From assembly GCF_000814325.1 (NCBI RefSeq), contig NZ_JPHF01000003.1, forward strand, positions 310,001 through 374,000: a stretch of DNA of 64,000 nt. Reading direction: 5' to 3'. Source of the stretch: Flavihumibacter sp. ZG627. GTDB lineage: Bacteria > Bacteroidota > Bacteroidia > Chitinophagales > Chitinophagaceae. Positions within the stretch are counted from its first letter, which is position 1. Each line of letters begins with the position of its first letter. Made by a program: the position numbers and the translations under genes. The notes beneath the pieces are model-generated. The model saw only the letters and a program-made list of their open reading frames with translations, did not search any database and was not told where the DNA came from. Positions 16,022 to 26,313 of the stretch are shown one piece after another.

Positions 16022-17095
16022 ATGAAGAAAATAATCACACTGGCGATAGTATTTCTAATATTGTTTAAGCAAGGATATGCGCAAAATTTTGAGTCGGCAG
16101 TAGATAGTTTAATTCTAAATGTATTCAACGATAAAAACGGACCTGGGGGCGTATTCTTGGTCGCAAAAGATGGAAAACCTGTTTATCAAAAAGCTTTCGG
16201 AAAAGCCAACCTGGAGCTTGATGTTGATTTAAATCCGGAGTATGTATTTCAGTTAGGGTCTATGACAAAGCAGTTTACAGCTATTGCTATATTGATGTTA
16301 GCAGAGAGTAATAAATTGGAGCTGCAGGACCCGGTTTCAAAATACATAGCAGATTATCCCTCAGGCGAAAAATTAACGCTGCATCATTTGTTAACGCATA
16401 CTTCCGGAATTAAGGATTTTACGAAGATGAAATCCATATCAGATATTGCTCAAAAGGAAATGTCACCAAAAATGCTGGTCGATTTTTTTAAGAATGAACC
16501 CTCAGATTTTGCACCGGGGGAGAAGTTTGAATATAATAATTCCGGTTATGTTATCCTTGGCCACATTATAGAATTGGTTTCGGGGGAAACGTTTGAAGAT
16601 TTTATTGAGAAAAGGATATTTGAAAAAGTGGGGATGACGCAATCGTTTTACGCAACTGACAGGCAATTGATAAAGAAAAGAGCTTTCGGGTATCACAAGA
16701 AAACCTATGGTTATGTAAATAAGACTATCATAAGTTATAGTGTTCCTTTTTCATCCGGATCATTGATGTCAACATCAACTGATATGTTGAAGTGGCAAAA
16801 TGCATTAAACAGAAATGAACTTCTCGATTCAGCCTATTCTATTAAGGCATTTAGAACATACAAGCTTAACAATGGTGAAGAATTCACCTATGGTTATGGA
16901 TGGCATATTAAAGAAATAAAGGGGGCACCAACGAGAGAACATGGTGGCAGTATATTTGGATTTAAATCCATGGGGGTTTATATACCAGGAGAGGATATTT
17001 ATGTAATAGGATTTAGCAACTGCGATTGTAATTCGCCCACCCAGCTTACGAGGGATATTGCTGAATTGGCCCTTGAAACATACAAAAGGAAGTAA
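16022..17095 (+). CDS. serine beta-lactamase-like hydrolase, exported
   Basis: The 357-residue protein has a signal peptide to about residue 21. It carries the class C / penicillin-binding-protein fold motifs: S80-M-T-K83 ('LGSMTKQFTAI'), Y171-N-N ('EYNNSGYVILGHII') and a C-terminal 'REHGGSIFGFKS' in place of KTG. This HGG variant is typical of esterase or peptidase members rather than true beta-lactamases. The likely location is the periplasm. The substrate is unknown, possibly peptides or esters. A strong palindromic terminator follows seven bases after the stop. Confidence 0.9.
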   Translation: MKKIITLAIVFLILFKQGYAQNFESAVDSLILNVFNDKNGPGGVFLVAKDGKPVYQKAFGKANLELDVDLNPEYVFQLGSMTKQFTAIAILMLAESNKLELQDPVSKYIADYPSGEKLTLHHLLTHTSGIKDFTKMKSISDIAQKEMSPKMLVDFFKNEPSDFAPGEKFEYNNSGYVILGHIIELVSGETFEDFIEKRIFEKVGMTQSFYATDRQLIKKRAFGYHKKTYGYVNKTIISYSVPFSSGSLMSTSTDMLKWQNALNRNELLDSAYSIKAFRTYKLNNGEEFTYGYGWHIKEIKGAPTREHGGSIFGFKSMGVYIPGEDIYVIGFSNCDCNSPTQLTRDIAELALETYKRK

Positions 17096-17102
17096 TAGAA
17101 TT

Positions 17103-17138
17103 AAAAATGCCGTCCCAAAATTTTGGGACGGCATTTTT
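17103..17138. terminator. bidirectional rho-independent terminator
   Basis: A perfect inverted repeat with 18-base arms (core ATGCCGTCCC / GGGACGGCAT) is flanked by A5 on one side and T6 on the other. It lies between the convergent serine hydrolase and katG genes and should stop transcription from both. Confidence 0.9.
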
Positions 17139-17150
17139 TACTTGTATTTA

Positions 17151-19403
<2,253 letters not shown>

Positions 19404-19425
19404 TTATTATTAGTTGTTTTCTGTG

Positions 19426-19433
19426 CAAAAGTA
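19426..19433 (-). promoter_or_regulatory. TAnnTTTG promoter element of katG
   Basis: The minus strand reads TACTTTTG followed by CACAG, a common Bacteroidota -7 form. It lies 28 bases before the katG ATG, giving a short leader of about 20 bases. No clear -33 element or OxyR/PerR-like box was recognised. Confidence 0.5.
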
Positions 19434-19543
19434 CAACCCTAAGAGGTTAAATAATATGATTCTTAATGATTGGCCTCCTGATTTTGTTCACTGTACGGAA
19501 GGAAAAGTCTAAAGTTTTTATGGGGAGGAGGTTCAATTAAAAT

Positions 19544-19873
19544 TCATTCGAATATGAAATAGAGGCCCAGGAAGATAACTGCCAATGCCACCGAAGTAAA
19601 TCCGTAAAGAACAACGTTGAATAATTCTGGGATAGGATTGATGAGGGAGATGATTGTGCTAAGTAAACCCAGAAAACTTCCGATACCCAGGATAATAAAG
19701 CCGGTGAATTGTCTTTTTTCGCCGCGCAGTTTTTTGAATTGGTGGAGATATTGGGAGATGGTCTCTTCATCCATTCCGCTTTCCTCGAGCATGGTCCTGA
19801 CGGTTTCAGCAGGTAGTTTTTGTTCCACCCATTGGCGGAGAACGGTATTGTCTATTGCGGGTGAGGGTGACAT
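19544..19873 (-). CDS. small two-helix membrane protein
   Basis: The 109-residue protein has a soluble N-terminal half ('RQWVEQKLPAETVRTMLEES', then a helix) and two predicted membrane helices near residues 56-78 and 84-108. The family is not recognised. The N-terminal part resembles a short helical oligomerisation region. The ATG at 19873 is the only good start. It lies upstream of katG on the same strand, but with 146 bases and a katG promoter between, so it is probably independent. Confidence 0.65.
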   Translation of the reverse strand: MSPSPAIDNTVLRQWVEQKLPAETVRTMLEESGMDEETISQYLHQFKKLRGEKRQFTGFIILGIGSFLGLLSTIISLINPIPELFNVVLYGFTSVALAVIFLGLYFIFE

Positions 19874-19932
19874 TGGAGCGATATTGCAGGGAAATTAAGT
19901 AATTCCTACCTTGCATCAAACCCTGTTATTAT

Positions 19933-20076
19933 GAATTTATTGATATTCAGCAGCACGCCGACCTGCTCACAAAATTAGGGAAGCATAAGACTGGTGTTGA
20001 GTGTCTTTATATTAATAAGCTTGCTGATGTTGATCTGAAAGTATTGGAGAAGATCATTGTATTGTCAGCAAAATAA
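19933..20076 (+). pseudogene. DUF1801 C-terminal remnant
   Basis: A frame without start codon reads 'EFIDIQQHADLLTKLGKHKT' and then 'GVECLYINKLADVDLKVLEK' to a TAA at 20076. This is the conserved C-terminal end of a DUF1801 subfamily. The N-terminal two thirds are absent, and the region upstream holds no matching frame. The subfamily differs from the intact DUF1801 gene at 9.9 kb, so it is not simply a copy of it. Confidence 0.7.
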
Positions 20077-20145
20077 ATCATCCTATTGCCAGAATGATTT
20101 CGTTCATTGCAATACGTTAGTTTCTGTCTCAATCAATTTTTGCAT

Positions 20146-20709
20146 ATGGGGAAAAGTAAAAAGTTATCAGCAAAGGAAAGTGAAGAGCTGCTTAAATTAT
20201 TGAAGGCTCGCTTTCAGAAAAATGTGAATAGGCATGCGGGGTTTGACTGGACTAAGGTCCAGACTAAGTTGGCGGCTCATCCCGATAAACTCTGGTCGCT
20301 CAATGAAATGGAAAGGACGGGTGGTGAACCCGATGTGGTTGGAGAGGATAAAGGGACGGGCGAATTTATTTTTTATGATTGTTCACCTGAAACGCCAAAG
20401 GATAGGAGGAGTCTTTGTTATGATGATGAGGCGCTGGCGGCAAGGAAGGAAAACAAGCCTGAAGGTAGCGCAATGGAAATGGCCGAATCAATGGGCATTG
20501 AAATTTTAACGGAGGAAGAATACCGTGCCTTGCAGAAGTTTGGAACTTTTGATGCCAAGACATCGAGCTGGATCAAAACGCCTCAGACGATCAGGAAATT
20601 GGGTGGTGCTCTCTTTTGTGATTATCGCTATGCTACTGTGTTTGTATACCATAACGGAGCTTCTTCTTATTATGCAGCGAGAGGATTCCGCGGGAGTTTG
20701 AAAGTTTAG
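20146..20709 (+). CDS. DUF4256 family protein
   Basis: The ATG at 20146 gives 187 residues and fits the family N-terminus ('MGKSKKLSAKESEELLKLLK'). Hallmarks follow: 'HAGFDWTKVQTKLAAHPDKL', 'LNEMERTGGEPDVVGED', 'FYDCSPETPKDRRSLCYDDE', 'MGIEILTEEEYRALQK' and 'GGALFCDYRYATVFVYHNGA'. The family is widespread but of unknown function. It is cytoplasmic. The upstream in-frame start at 20107 lacks family support. TTTTTG lies just before the ATG but matches the promoter consensus poorly. Confidence 0.92.
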   Translation: MGKSKKLSAKESEELLKLLKARFQKNVNRHAGFDWTKVQTKLAAHPDKLWSLNEMERTGGEPDVVGEDKGTGEFIFYDCSPETPKDRRSLCYDDEALAARKENKPEGSAMEMAESMGIEILTEEEYRALQKFGTFDAKTSSWIKTPQTIRKLGGALFCDYRYATVFVYHNGASSYYAARGFRGSLKV

Positions 20710-20712
20710 GCT

Positions 20713-21057
20713 TTAAATTTCCGGAGCCATATCCAATTCATTGATCTGGCTTCTGTAGGCAGAGGGATACAGGAAAGATTTTAGCAGGAGATCCAGTTTA
20801 AGCTGCCTGGTTATTTTATACAAAGGGATCAGGGGTGTGAGAAGAGTTAGATTACTGGTCTTTAGTAATTCTCTCACTCTTTCCGGAACAACTAATTTCT
20901 GTGTTTCAATAAGCAGGAAATATCGTAAGGCACCGAGTTGTTTTTTGTATTGCCTGAAAAGGTCGGTTGTGAATTTGTTCAGTTGAAGGTCATCTCGCAG
21001 GCCTGCATTTCTGAGTGGCCGACATTCGATATTGAAGATTTCAGTTATACGCTGCAC
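20713..21057 (-). CDS. hypothetical protein
   Basis: The 114-residue, basic, helix-rich protein has Leu-rich segments ('LKTSNLTLLTPLIPLYK' and 'LKLDLLLKSFLYPS') but no clear membrane helix. The family is not recognised. It converges with the DUF4256 gene, stops three bases apart, and has an ATG start. Coding is likely from the packing of the region, but no homologous motif supports it. Confidence 0.55.
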   Translation of the reverse strand: MQRITEIFNIECRPLRNAGLRDDLQLNKFTTDLFRQYKKQLGALRYFLLIETQKLVVPERVRELLKTSNLTLLTPLIPLYKITRQLKLDLLLKSFLYPSAYRSQINELDMAPEI

Positions 21058-21126
21058 CGAATAAATAAGTCGGATTAAAGAAATAAAACATGCGAATAAT
21101 TGGTTAAATTAGGAAAAATATACCAC

Positions 21127-21399
21127 ATGCCTAAATATGTAATTGAAAGGGAAATACCCGGTGCCGGTAAGCTTTCCCCGGAACAATTGAAATCAATTTC
21201 CCAAACATCCTGCGGAGTTTTAAGCAACCTGGGTCCACAGATCCAGTGGGTGCATAGTTATGTGACCACAGATAAGATCTATTGTATTTACAATGCACCC
21301 AATGAAGAGATGGTGAGGGAACATGCGAAACAGGGAGGCTTTCCTGCAAATTCTGTGAGCCAGGTTTTCTCAATCATTGATCCAACTACAGCTGAGTAA
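21127..21399 (+). CDS. DUF4242 (nickel-binding-like) protein
   Basis: The ATG at 21127 gives 90 residues of the DUF4242 type: 'MPKYVIEREIPGAGKLSPEQ', 'VHSYVTTDKIYCIYNAPNEE', 'VREHAKQGGFPANSVSQV'. The fold is ferredoxin-like, and one structural relative binds nickel. The two His residues that could bind metal (in 'WVHSY' and 'REHAKQGGF') are present. The physiological role is unknown. The earlier in-frame start at 21100 is less likely. Confidence 0.85.
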   Translation: MPKYVIEREIPGAGKLSPEQLKSISQTSCGVLSNLGPQIQWVHSYVTTDKIYCIYNAPNEEMVREHAKQGGFPANSVSQVFSIIDPTTAE

Positions 21400-21430
21400 T
21401 TTCCCGTGGTATATTGCCACATAATGCGGC

Positions 21431-22174
21431 TCAGGCAATCACGCCTTCTTTCAATTCTTCCCATAGGTCCGAATAACATTTAGCAGCATAGGAGGAAGGA
21501 GAGAAGGCGTGTAATGGGGCCTGGTAGCTGCCCATTTTTTCAACATCTGAGAGATAGGGAATATAGTTGCTGAAGAATTTTTTGTCGCGCACAAGTTCTT
21601 CCATGATCTCATTGTGCATATTCTTTCGAATGTCCACCATGGTGAAGCAGCACATCAGCTTACTTTCATCCAATGATTTTTCCTTGAAATATTCTTTTAC
21701 AAATTCATAGGTCCGCACAGACAAAGTTGTTGGGATAGTTGGCATCAGGATAATCTCGGCTGCATGGAAAATGTTTTCGGATAACACGGAAAATCCGGGC
21801 GGACAATCAATGAATACAAAATCATATTCCTTTTCGAGTTGTGATAGGATAGTTTTGAAACGGCGCTTTGAGCTGCGCATTTCTTCCATGATAATTTCCA
21901 GATTGCGGGCTGTGAGGTCGGCCGGAATGATCTCGATATTTTCATAATCGGTTGTCATGATCAGGTCTCCAAGGTCGAGCTGTTCATTAAACAGTTTTTG
22001 TGTTCCACTTTTTACTTTCGGTTGTACATTATAGTAGAAAGAGGTAGAGCCTTGCGGATCGAGGTCCCATAGCAATACTTTATAGCCATCTTGTGCTGCG
22101 AGATAAGATAAGTTAACGCAGGTTGCGGTCTTACCCACACCGCCTTTCAGGTTGTAGAGTGCAATGGAGATCAT
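21431..22174 (-). CDS. ParA/Soj-family ATPase
   Basis: The 247-residue protein has the deviant Walker A motif 'NLKGGVGKTATCVNLSYLAA' near residues 8-27. It also has 'LLWDLDPQGSTSFY' (Walker A'), and 'DFVFIDCPPGFSVLSENIF' as Walker B. ParA proteins form ATP-dependent dimers on DNA and segregate chromosomes, plasmids or protein cargo. No ParB partner or parS site is visible, so it is an orphan copy. It follows uvrB in the same direction with a 14-base gap, suggesting co-transcription. Confidence 0.92.
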   Translation of the reverse strand: MISIALYNLKGGVGKTATCVNLSYLAAQDGYKVLLWDLDPQGSTSFYYNVQPKVKSGTQKLFNEQLDLGDLIMTTDYENIEIIPADLTARNLEIIMEEMRSSKRRFKTILSQLEKEYDFVFIDCPPGFSVLSENIFHAAEIILMPTIPTTLSVRTYEFVKEYFKEKSLDESKLMCCFTMVDIRKNMHNEIMEELVRDKKFFSNYIPYLSDVEKMGSYQAPLHAFSPSSYAAKCYSDLWEELKEGVIA

Positions 22175-22188
22175 ATTTGAAATATATA

Positions 22189-24225
22189 TTATTTCCTCAT
22201 TTCTTCCAACTCCTTCTGCATCCGGAACATCTCATCACGAAGTCTTGCCGCCTCCATGAAATCAAGATCGCGTGCTGCTTTCTCCATGGTCTTCTTCGTT
22301 TTCGCAATAGCTTTTTCCCACTGTGGGATTGTTTTATACTGCTCCTGCTCTTCCGCAACAGCCACCAACTCGCCATCTGGCGCAAGCGCATAAGGGTTCT
22401 TCACGTCGTATCCCTTGATATCAAGTACTGAGGTTTGTGCCATAACCTGTTCAATTGATTTGATCACGGTTCGTGGGGTGATGCCATGTTCGAGGTTATA
22501 GTTCACTTGTTTTTCCCGACGGCGTGTTGTTTCATCGATCGTCTTCTGCATGCTTTCCGTCATGGTATCGGCATAAAAGATCACCAGTCCATCTACGTTA
22601 CGTGCAGCCCGCCCTGCCGTTTGTGTGAGGGATCTTTCGTTTCGCAGAAAGCCTTCTTTATCGGCATCAAGGATTGCCACGAGAGAAACTTCCGGAAGGT
22701 CAAGGCCTTCCCTTAAGAGGTTTACACCCACAAGTACATCGATCTCGCCAAGCCTCAATTGGCGAAGGATCTCAACGCGGTCAAGGGTATCCACTTCGCT
22801 GTGGATATACTTTGATTTAATGTTAAGCCGATGCAGGTATTTATCCATTTCTTCTGCCATCCGCTTTGTGAGTGTTGTCACCAATACACGGTCACCTTTT
22901 TTGATGCGGAGATCGATTTCATTGAGAAGATCATCGATCTGGTTGATACTGGGGCGGATCTCGATGGGCGGATCGAGCAATCCGGTTGGTCTAACTACCT
23001 GCTCCACTACAACGCCTCCTGTCTTTTCAAGTTCATAATCACCGGGAGTAGCCGAAACATAGATTGTCTGGTTGAGCAGTGATTCGAACTCGTGAAAATT
23101 CAGCGGCCTGTTATCCAGTGCCGATGGCAGGCGGAATCCGAATTCCACCAGGTTGAGTTTGCGGCTTCTGTCTCCCCCATACATACCACTCACCTGAGGG
23201 ATGGTCTGGTGGCTTTCATCGATCACGCAGAGGAAGTCTTTGGGGAAATAGTCAAGCAGGCAGAAAGGTCTTGTTCCCGGGTGCCGACGGTCGAAGAATC
23301 TTGAATAGTTCTCCACCCCGTTACAGTATCCAAGTTCGCGGATCATTTCAAGGTCATAGTTAACGCGCTCGCTTATACGCTGCGCTTCTATGAATTTACC
23401 CTGCGATTTAAAATAATCTACCTGTGCCGTCATTTCATCCTGTATCTCATAGAGCACCTGTTGCATCTGGTCTTTGGGTGCGAGGTAAAGATTGGCGGGG
23501 AAGATTGCAGCGTTCTCGAGTCTGCCAATTCGTTTGCCTGTCTGTATCTCAAAGCTCTCGATGGTTTCAATATCATCGCCAAAGAATGCGATGCGGTAGC
23601 CGATATCGAGGTAGGGTAAGTTGATATCAATTGTGTCCCCCTTAACCCTAAATGTTCCGCGGGTAAAATCCGTCAGCGTCCTGGTGTAGAGGGAGTTAAC
23701 GAGGCTATGGAGGAAGCCCTGGCGGGAAATTGTTTGTCCCTCATGAATTCGGACGATGCCGTTCTCAAATTCAGTTGGGTTTCCCATACCATATATACAG
23801 CTCACTGATGCCACCACAATTATGTCACGCCGGCCGCTGAGCAATTGTGAAGTAGCCTGCAGGCGAAGTTTATCCAGTTCTTCGTTGATAGCGAGATCCT
23901 TTTCGATATAAGTATCAGACACCGGCATATATGCTTCGGGCTGGTAGTAATCATAGTAAGAAACAAAGTATCCGACGGCATTATCGGGGAAGAATTGTTT
24001 GAACTCACCATATAGCTGGGCAACAAGGGTTTTGTTATGCGTCAGCACAAGGGTGGGGCGTTGAACATTCTGGATAACGTTGGCAATGGTATAGGTCTTA
24101 CCGCTGCCGGTGACGCCAAGAAGGGTTTGGTGTTCTTCCCCTTCAATTAGTCCCTCAGTAAGTTTTCGGATAGCATCGGGCTGGTCGCCCGCAGGTTCAT
24201 ATGGTGCGTGGAGGCGGAAAGGCAT
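22189..24225 (-). CDS. uvrB: excinuclease ABC subunit B
   Basis: The 678-residue protein starts at 24225 ('MPFRLHAPYEPAGDQPDAI'). A longer frame to 24285 lacks family support and would span the promoter. Walker A is 'LGVTGSGKT' near residues 36-44. The beta-hairpin region ('VSYYDYYQPEAYMP') and helicase motifs ('VIDESHQTIPQ', 'SATPGDYE', 'LTQTAGRAARN') are intact. The C-terminal UvrC-binding UVR motif is present ('ARDLDFMEAARLRDEM'). It verifies damage in nucleotide excision repair after UvrA loading. The transcript may be leaderless. Confidence 0.97.
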   Translation of the reverse strand: MPFRLHAPYEPAGDQPDAIRKLTEGLIEGEEHQTLLGVTGSGKTYTIANVIQNVQRPTLVLTHNKTLVAQLYGEFKQFFPDNAVGYFVSYYDYYQPEAYMPVSDTYIEKDLAINEELDKLRLQATSQLLSGRRDIIVVASVSCIYGMGNPTEFENGIVRIHEGQTISRQGFLHSLVNSLYTRTLTDFTRGTFRVKGDTIDINLPYLDIGYRIAFFGDDIETIESFEIQTGKRIGRLENAAIFPANLYLAPKDQMQQVLYEIQDEMTAQVDYFKSQGKFIEAQRISERVNYDLEMIRELGYCNGVENYSRFFDRRHPGTRPFCLLDYFPKDFLCVIDESHQTIPQVSGMYGGDRSRKLNLVEFGFRLPSALDNRPLNFHEFESLLNQTIYVSATPGDYELEKTGGVVVEQVVRPTGLLDPPIEIRPSINQIDDLLNEIDLRIKKGDRVLVTTLTKRMAEEMDKYLHRLNIKSKYIHSEVDTLDRVEILRQLRLGEIDVLVGVNLLREGLDLPEVSLVAILDADKEGFLRNERSLTQTAGRAARNVDGLVIFYADTMTESMQKTIDETTRRREKQVNYNLEHGITPRTVIKSIEQVMAQTSVLDIKGYDVKNPYALAPDGELVAVAEEQEQYKTIPQWEKAIAKTKKTMEKAARDLDFMEAARLRDEMFRMQKELEEMRK

Positions 24226-24229
24226 TTTA

Positions 24230-24237
24230 CAAAGATA
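24230..24237 (-). promoter_or_regulatory. TAnnTTTG element of uvrB
   Basis: The minus strand reads TATCTTTG, four bases before the uvrB ATG at 24225. This is the same element and spacing as at map. A start point 5-7 bases downstream would give a leaderless uvrB mRNA. It is divergent from the element at 24271, with 33 bases between them. Confidence 0.5.
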
Positions 24238-24270
24238 GGGGAGGGAGAAGGGAATCGGAATTGGGCTGCC

Positions 24271-24278
24271 TATCTTTG
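24271..24278 (+). promoter_or_regulatory. TAnnTTTG element of the DUF3817 gene
   Basis: TATCTTTG followed by CG matches the Bacteroidota -7 consensus. It lies 18 bases before the ATG at 24297, leaving a leader of about a dozen bases. The -33 region shows no TTTG at standard spacing. Confidence 0.5.
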
Positions 24279-24296
24279 CGCTCACAAATTTTACCG

Positions 24297-24638
24297 ATGG
24301 CTAAAAGCAGTACACTGGAAATGTTCAGGAAGGTGGGCATTGCGGAGGGGATCTCCTTTTTATTATTGTTGGGCATTGCCATGCCGATGAAATACATGAT
24401 GGGCATTCCCAAAGCCGTGACCTACACGGGTTGGATCCATGGGGTGTTGTTTGTTTGGTATTGCTACCTGGCCTTTATGGCGGGACAGGAAAACAAGTGG
24501 TCGTTCAAGATAAGCTTCCTGAGTTTCCTGGCGGCGCTGCTTCCATTTGGTCCCTTTGTATTCGATAAGGTGTTTTTGCGCAAAACGAAAAGTGGCGACA
24601 TTAAAACTGAGGACGGAATCAGGATGACGGAAGATTGA
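24297..24638 (+). CDS. DUF3817 integral membrane protein
   Basis: The 113-residue protein has three predicted membrane helices and the DUF3817 pattern 'FRKVGIAEGISFLLLLGIAM', 'TGWIHGVLFVWYCYLAF' and 'LAALLPFGPFVFDK'. Some relatives are called YdzA-like. The function is unknown. The start at 24297 is preferred over an upstream in-frame ATG because it begins the conserved region and follows a good promoter element. Confidence 0.9.
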   Translation: MAKSSTLEMFRKVGIAEGISFLLLLGIAMPMKYMMGIPKAVTYTGWIHGVLFVWYCYLAFMAGQENKWSFKISFLSFLAALLPFGPFVFDKVFLRKTKSGDIKTEDGIRMTED

Positions 24639-24644
24639 TGGGGG

Positions 24645-25103
24645 TCATTTTTCAATCTGCCGTGTGAGGTAACCGGAATAATCGGGGATCACGGCTTCAT
24701 AATCAGTTTGCATGAGTGGCGAGCTGAGTACAAAATCTGCTGTGGCTGGGTCGCAGGCCACTACGCAGTTCCAGGCTATGGCTACCCGAAGCAGTGCCTT
24801 TACATCACTGTCGTGTGGTTGTGCCTCCATGGGATCCCAGAAAAAAATCAGGATATCAATATCTCCCGCTGCGATCATCGCGCCGATCTGCTGATCGCCA
24901 CCCAGCGGCCCGCTTAGTAATTTCTTTACCGGGCGATCGAGGCTGTCTTCCAGCAATCTGCCTGTTGTTCCTGTTGCCATCAGTTCATGCCGGGCTAGGA
25001 TGACCTTATTGAATTCCGCCCAATCCATCATTTCCTTTTTCTTTTTGTCATGTGCCACCATGGCGATCCGCTTGCGGCTGGTGAACTTCCTGTTTTGCAT
25101 CAT
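24645..25103 (-). CDS. mgsA: methylglyoxal synthase
   Basis: The 152-residue enzyme equals the length of E. coli MgsA. It converts dihydroxyacetone phosphate to methylglyoxal and phosphate, bypassing lower glycolysis. Conserved segments are 'RIAMVAHDKKKKEMMDWA', 'MATGTTGRLLED', 'LLSGPLGGDQQIGAMIA' (with the catalytic Asp) and 'DILIFFWDPMEAQPHDSDVK'. The family ending 'PDYSGYLTRQ' is present. The start may be the first or second Met (MMQNRK). It converges with DUF3817, seven bases apart. Confidence 0.96.
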   Translation of the reverse strand: MMQNRKFTSRKRIAMVAHDKKKKEMMDWAEFNKVILARHELMATGTTGRLLEDSLDRPVKKLLSGPLGGDQQIGAMIAAGDIDILIFFWDPMEAQPHDSDVKALLRVAIAWNCVVACDPATADFVLSSPLMQTDYEAVIPDYSGYLTRQIEK

Positions 25104-25205
25104 TGAGCAACCAATTTAGGGTTTGCGATAAAGATCTTGTTAAAATGGCATTCGGCACAATAATTGTTCACATTTTTTCCACATCTTCACAGGCCAGAAC
25201 AGAAT

Positions 25206-25835
25206 ATGCGATTACTAACCCATTTTCTCCTGGCGGCTTTGCTATGCCCTGGTGGCTGGCTGGCTGCCCAGACCAATATTGGTACACCAACACCAGCGTT
25301 GCTTTCAGCGGCAGCGGGACAAGTGGTGGTACGTCTGGATGAGCCCATTGCCGCTGGTTCTGGCAAAGTTCAATTACAATGGACAATTAATCATGCTGAT
25401 AAAGGAGGTTTTTATAGCATCGAGAGGATGTCTCCCACTATGAATAAATTTGAAGTATTGGCTGTGTTGAAAAGTGAGACGAGCTATGGACGTTTTATTG
25501 ATGAGCAGCCGCATCGGGGTCGAAATACCTATCGGGTAAAGTGGTTGATGGAATCTGGTTTACATCAGTATTCAAAAGCTGTGACGGCAATGTTTGCAGG
25601 AGATATGACCTGCAGGTTTTATCCCAATCCTGTTGATAATATGCTGATCGTGCGATCGGAGCAGCCGCTCGATCTCCTGATAACGGATGCGGGAGGTAAG
25701 GTAAGGATCAATACACAATTACAGGCTGGTTTACAAACAGTGGATATGTCAAATATTGAAAAAGGCATGTATATTATTACCCTTACCCAAAAAGAAAGTG
25801 GAAGAGTATTGACAGAAAAGCTGGTAAAAAATTAA
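25206..25835 (+). CDS. exported protein with type A T9SS sorting domain
   Basis: The ATG at 25206 gives 209 residues with a signal peptide (MRLLTHFLLAALLCPGGWLA). A middle beta-rich region follows ('LQWTINHADKGGFYSIERMS', like a fibronectin-type strand set). The C-terminal 70 residues fit a type IX secretion sorting domain: 'FYPNPVDNMLIVRSEQPLDL', 'ITDAGGKVRINTQL', 'MSNIEKGMYIITLTQKE', 'VLTEKLVKN'. T9SS would export and anchor it at the surface. The small cargo part suggests a binding or structural role. Confidence 0.85.
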   Translation: MRLLTHFLLAALLCPGGWLAAQTNIGTPTPALLSAAAGQVVVRLDEPIAAGSGKVQLQWTINHADKGGFYSIERMSPTMNKFEVLAVLKSETSYGRFIDEQPHRGRNTYRVKWLMESGLHQYSKAVTAMFAGDMTCRFYPNPVDNMLIVRSEQPLDLLITDAGGKVRINTQLQAGLQTVDMSNIEKGMYIITLTQKESGRVLTEKLVKN

Positions 25836-25841
25836 GCGTAA

Positions 25842-25862
25842 TGCGTGGTTTTACGCAATTTT
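25842..25862 (+). terminator. weak hairpin after T9SS gene
   Basis: TGCGT-GGTTTT-ACGCA forms a five-base-pair stem followed by an A/T-rich tract. A nested alternative, GCGTAA...TTACGC, overlaps it. It lies a few bases after the stop codon at 25835 and could terminate or attenuate. Confidence 0.4.
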
Positions 25863-25936
25863 TAAAAAAACTTGCGTATATAAGTGAAAACCTCTATTAT
25901 TGTATTGGTTTTTCATAGGATATTGGATTTTAAAAA

Positions 25937-25969
25937 CGGGGTTGAATTTCTATTCTGACCCCTTTTTTT
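25937..25969 (+). terminator. probable rho-independent terminator
   Basis: GGGGTT (25938-25943) can pair with GACCCC (25957-25962, one G-T pair), and seven Ts follow. It lies about 100 bases after the T9SS gene and before the ROK gene, so it should end the upstream transcript. Confidence 0.55.
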
Positions 25970-26313
25970 ATGCCCATAACCCAAACTGGTTAAGGTATGA
26001 GCTATCTATCCACTCCCTTTTTTATTTTCCTATTCAGTTATCTGCAAACATCCTGGCTTGAAAGGGCAATTTTATGCATAAAGACTTTTCTGCATTATCA
26101 GGCGATTTAACCTCAAATAATTATTCTCCTCTCATTTAACAAAATCCCGGATGCTCTATTGTAAATCTACCAGACTTCCCTCGCTGTTTCAACATTATTG
26201 CCCCACTTCTTATCGTTTGCTTGAAAAGTTCATGAAATTTTAACATTAATTCGCTAACTAATTAAAATATTTAAAAAGTTTATGTAACATTGATGTAGAA
26301 TTCAAACGATTGC
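25970..26313. other. intergenic region upstream of ROK regulator
   Basis: This A/T-rich stretch of about 340 bases contains no convincing open frame on either strand. I saw no clean TAnnTTTG element and no long inverted repeat that would mark an operator. It presumably carries the promoter of the ROK-SusC-SusD locus and perhaps an autoregulatory site. Confidence 0.5.

Noticed and set aside
16022-17095. True beta-lactamase resistance gene
   Set aside because: The third motif is HGG rather than KTG, which suits esterase or peptidase members. There is no support for beta-lactam hydrolysis.
22625-23082. Open frames opposite uvrB, up to 137 codons
   Set aside because: They are Ser/Arg-rich shadows of a conserved gene and show no start context or family.
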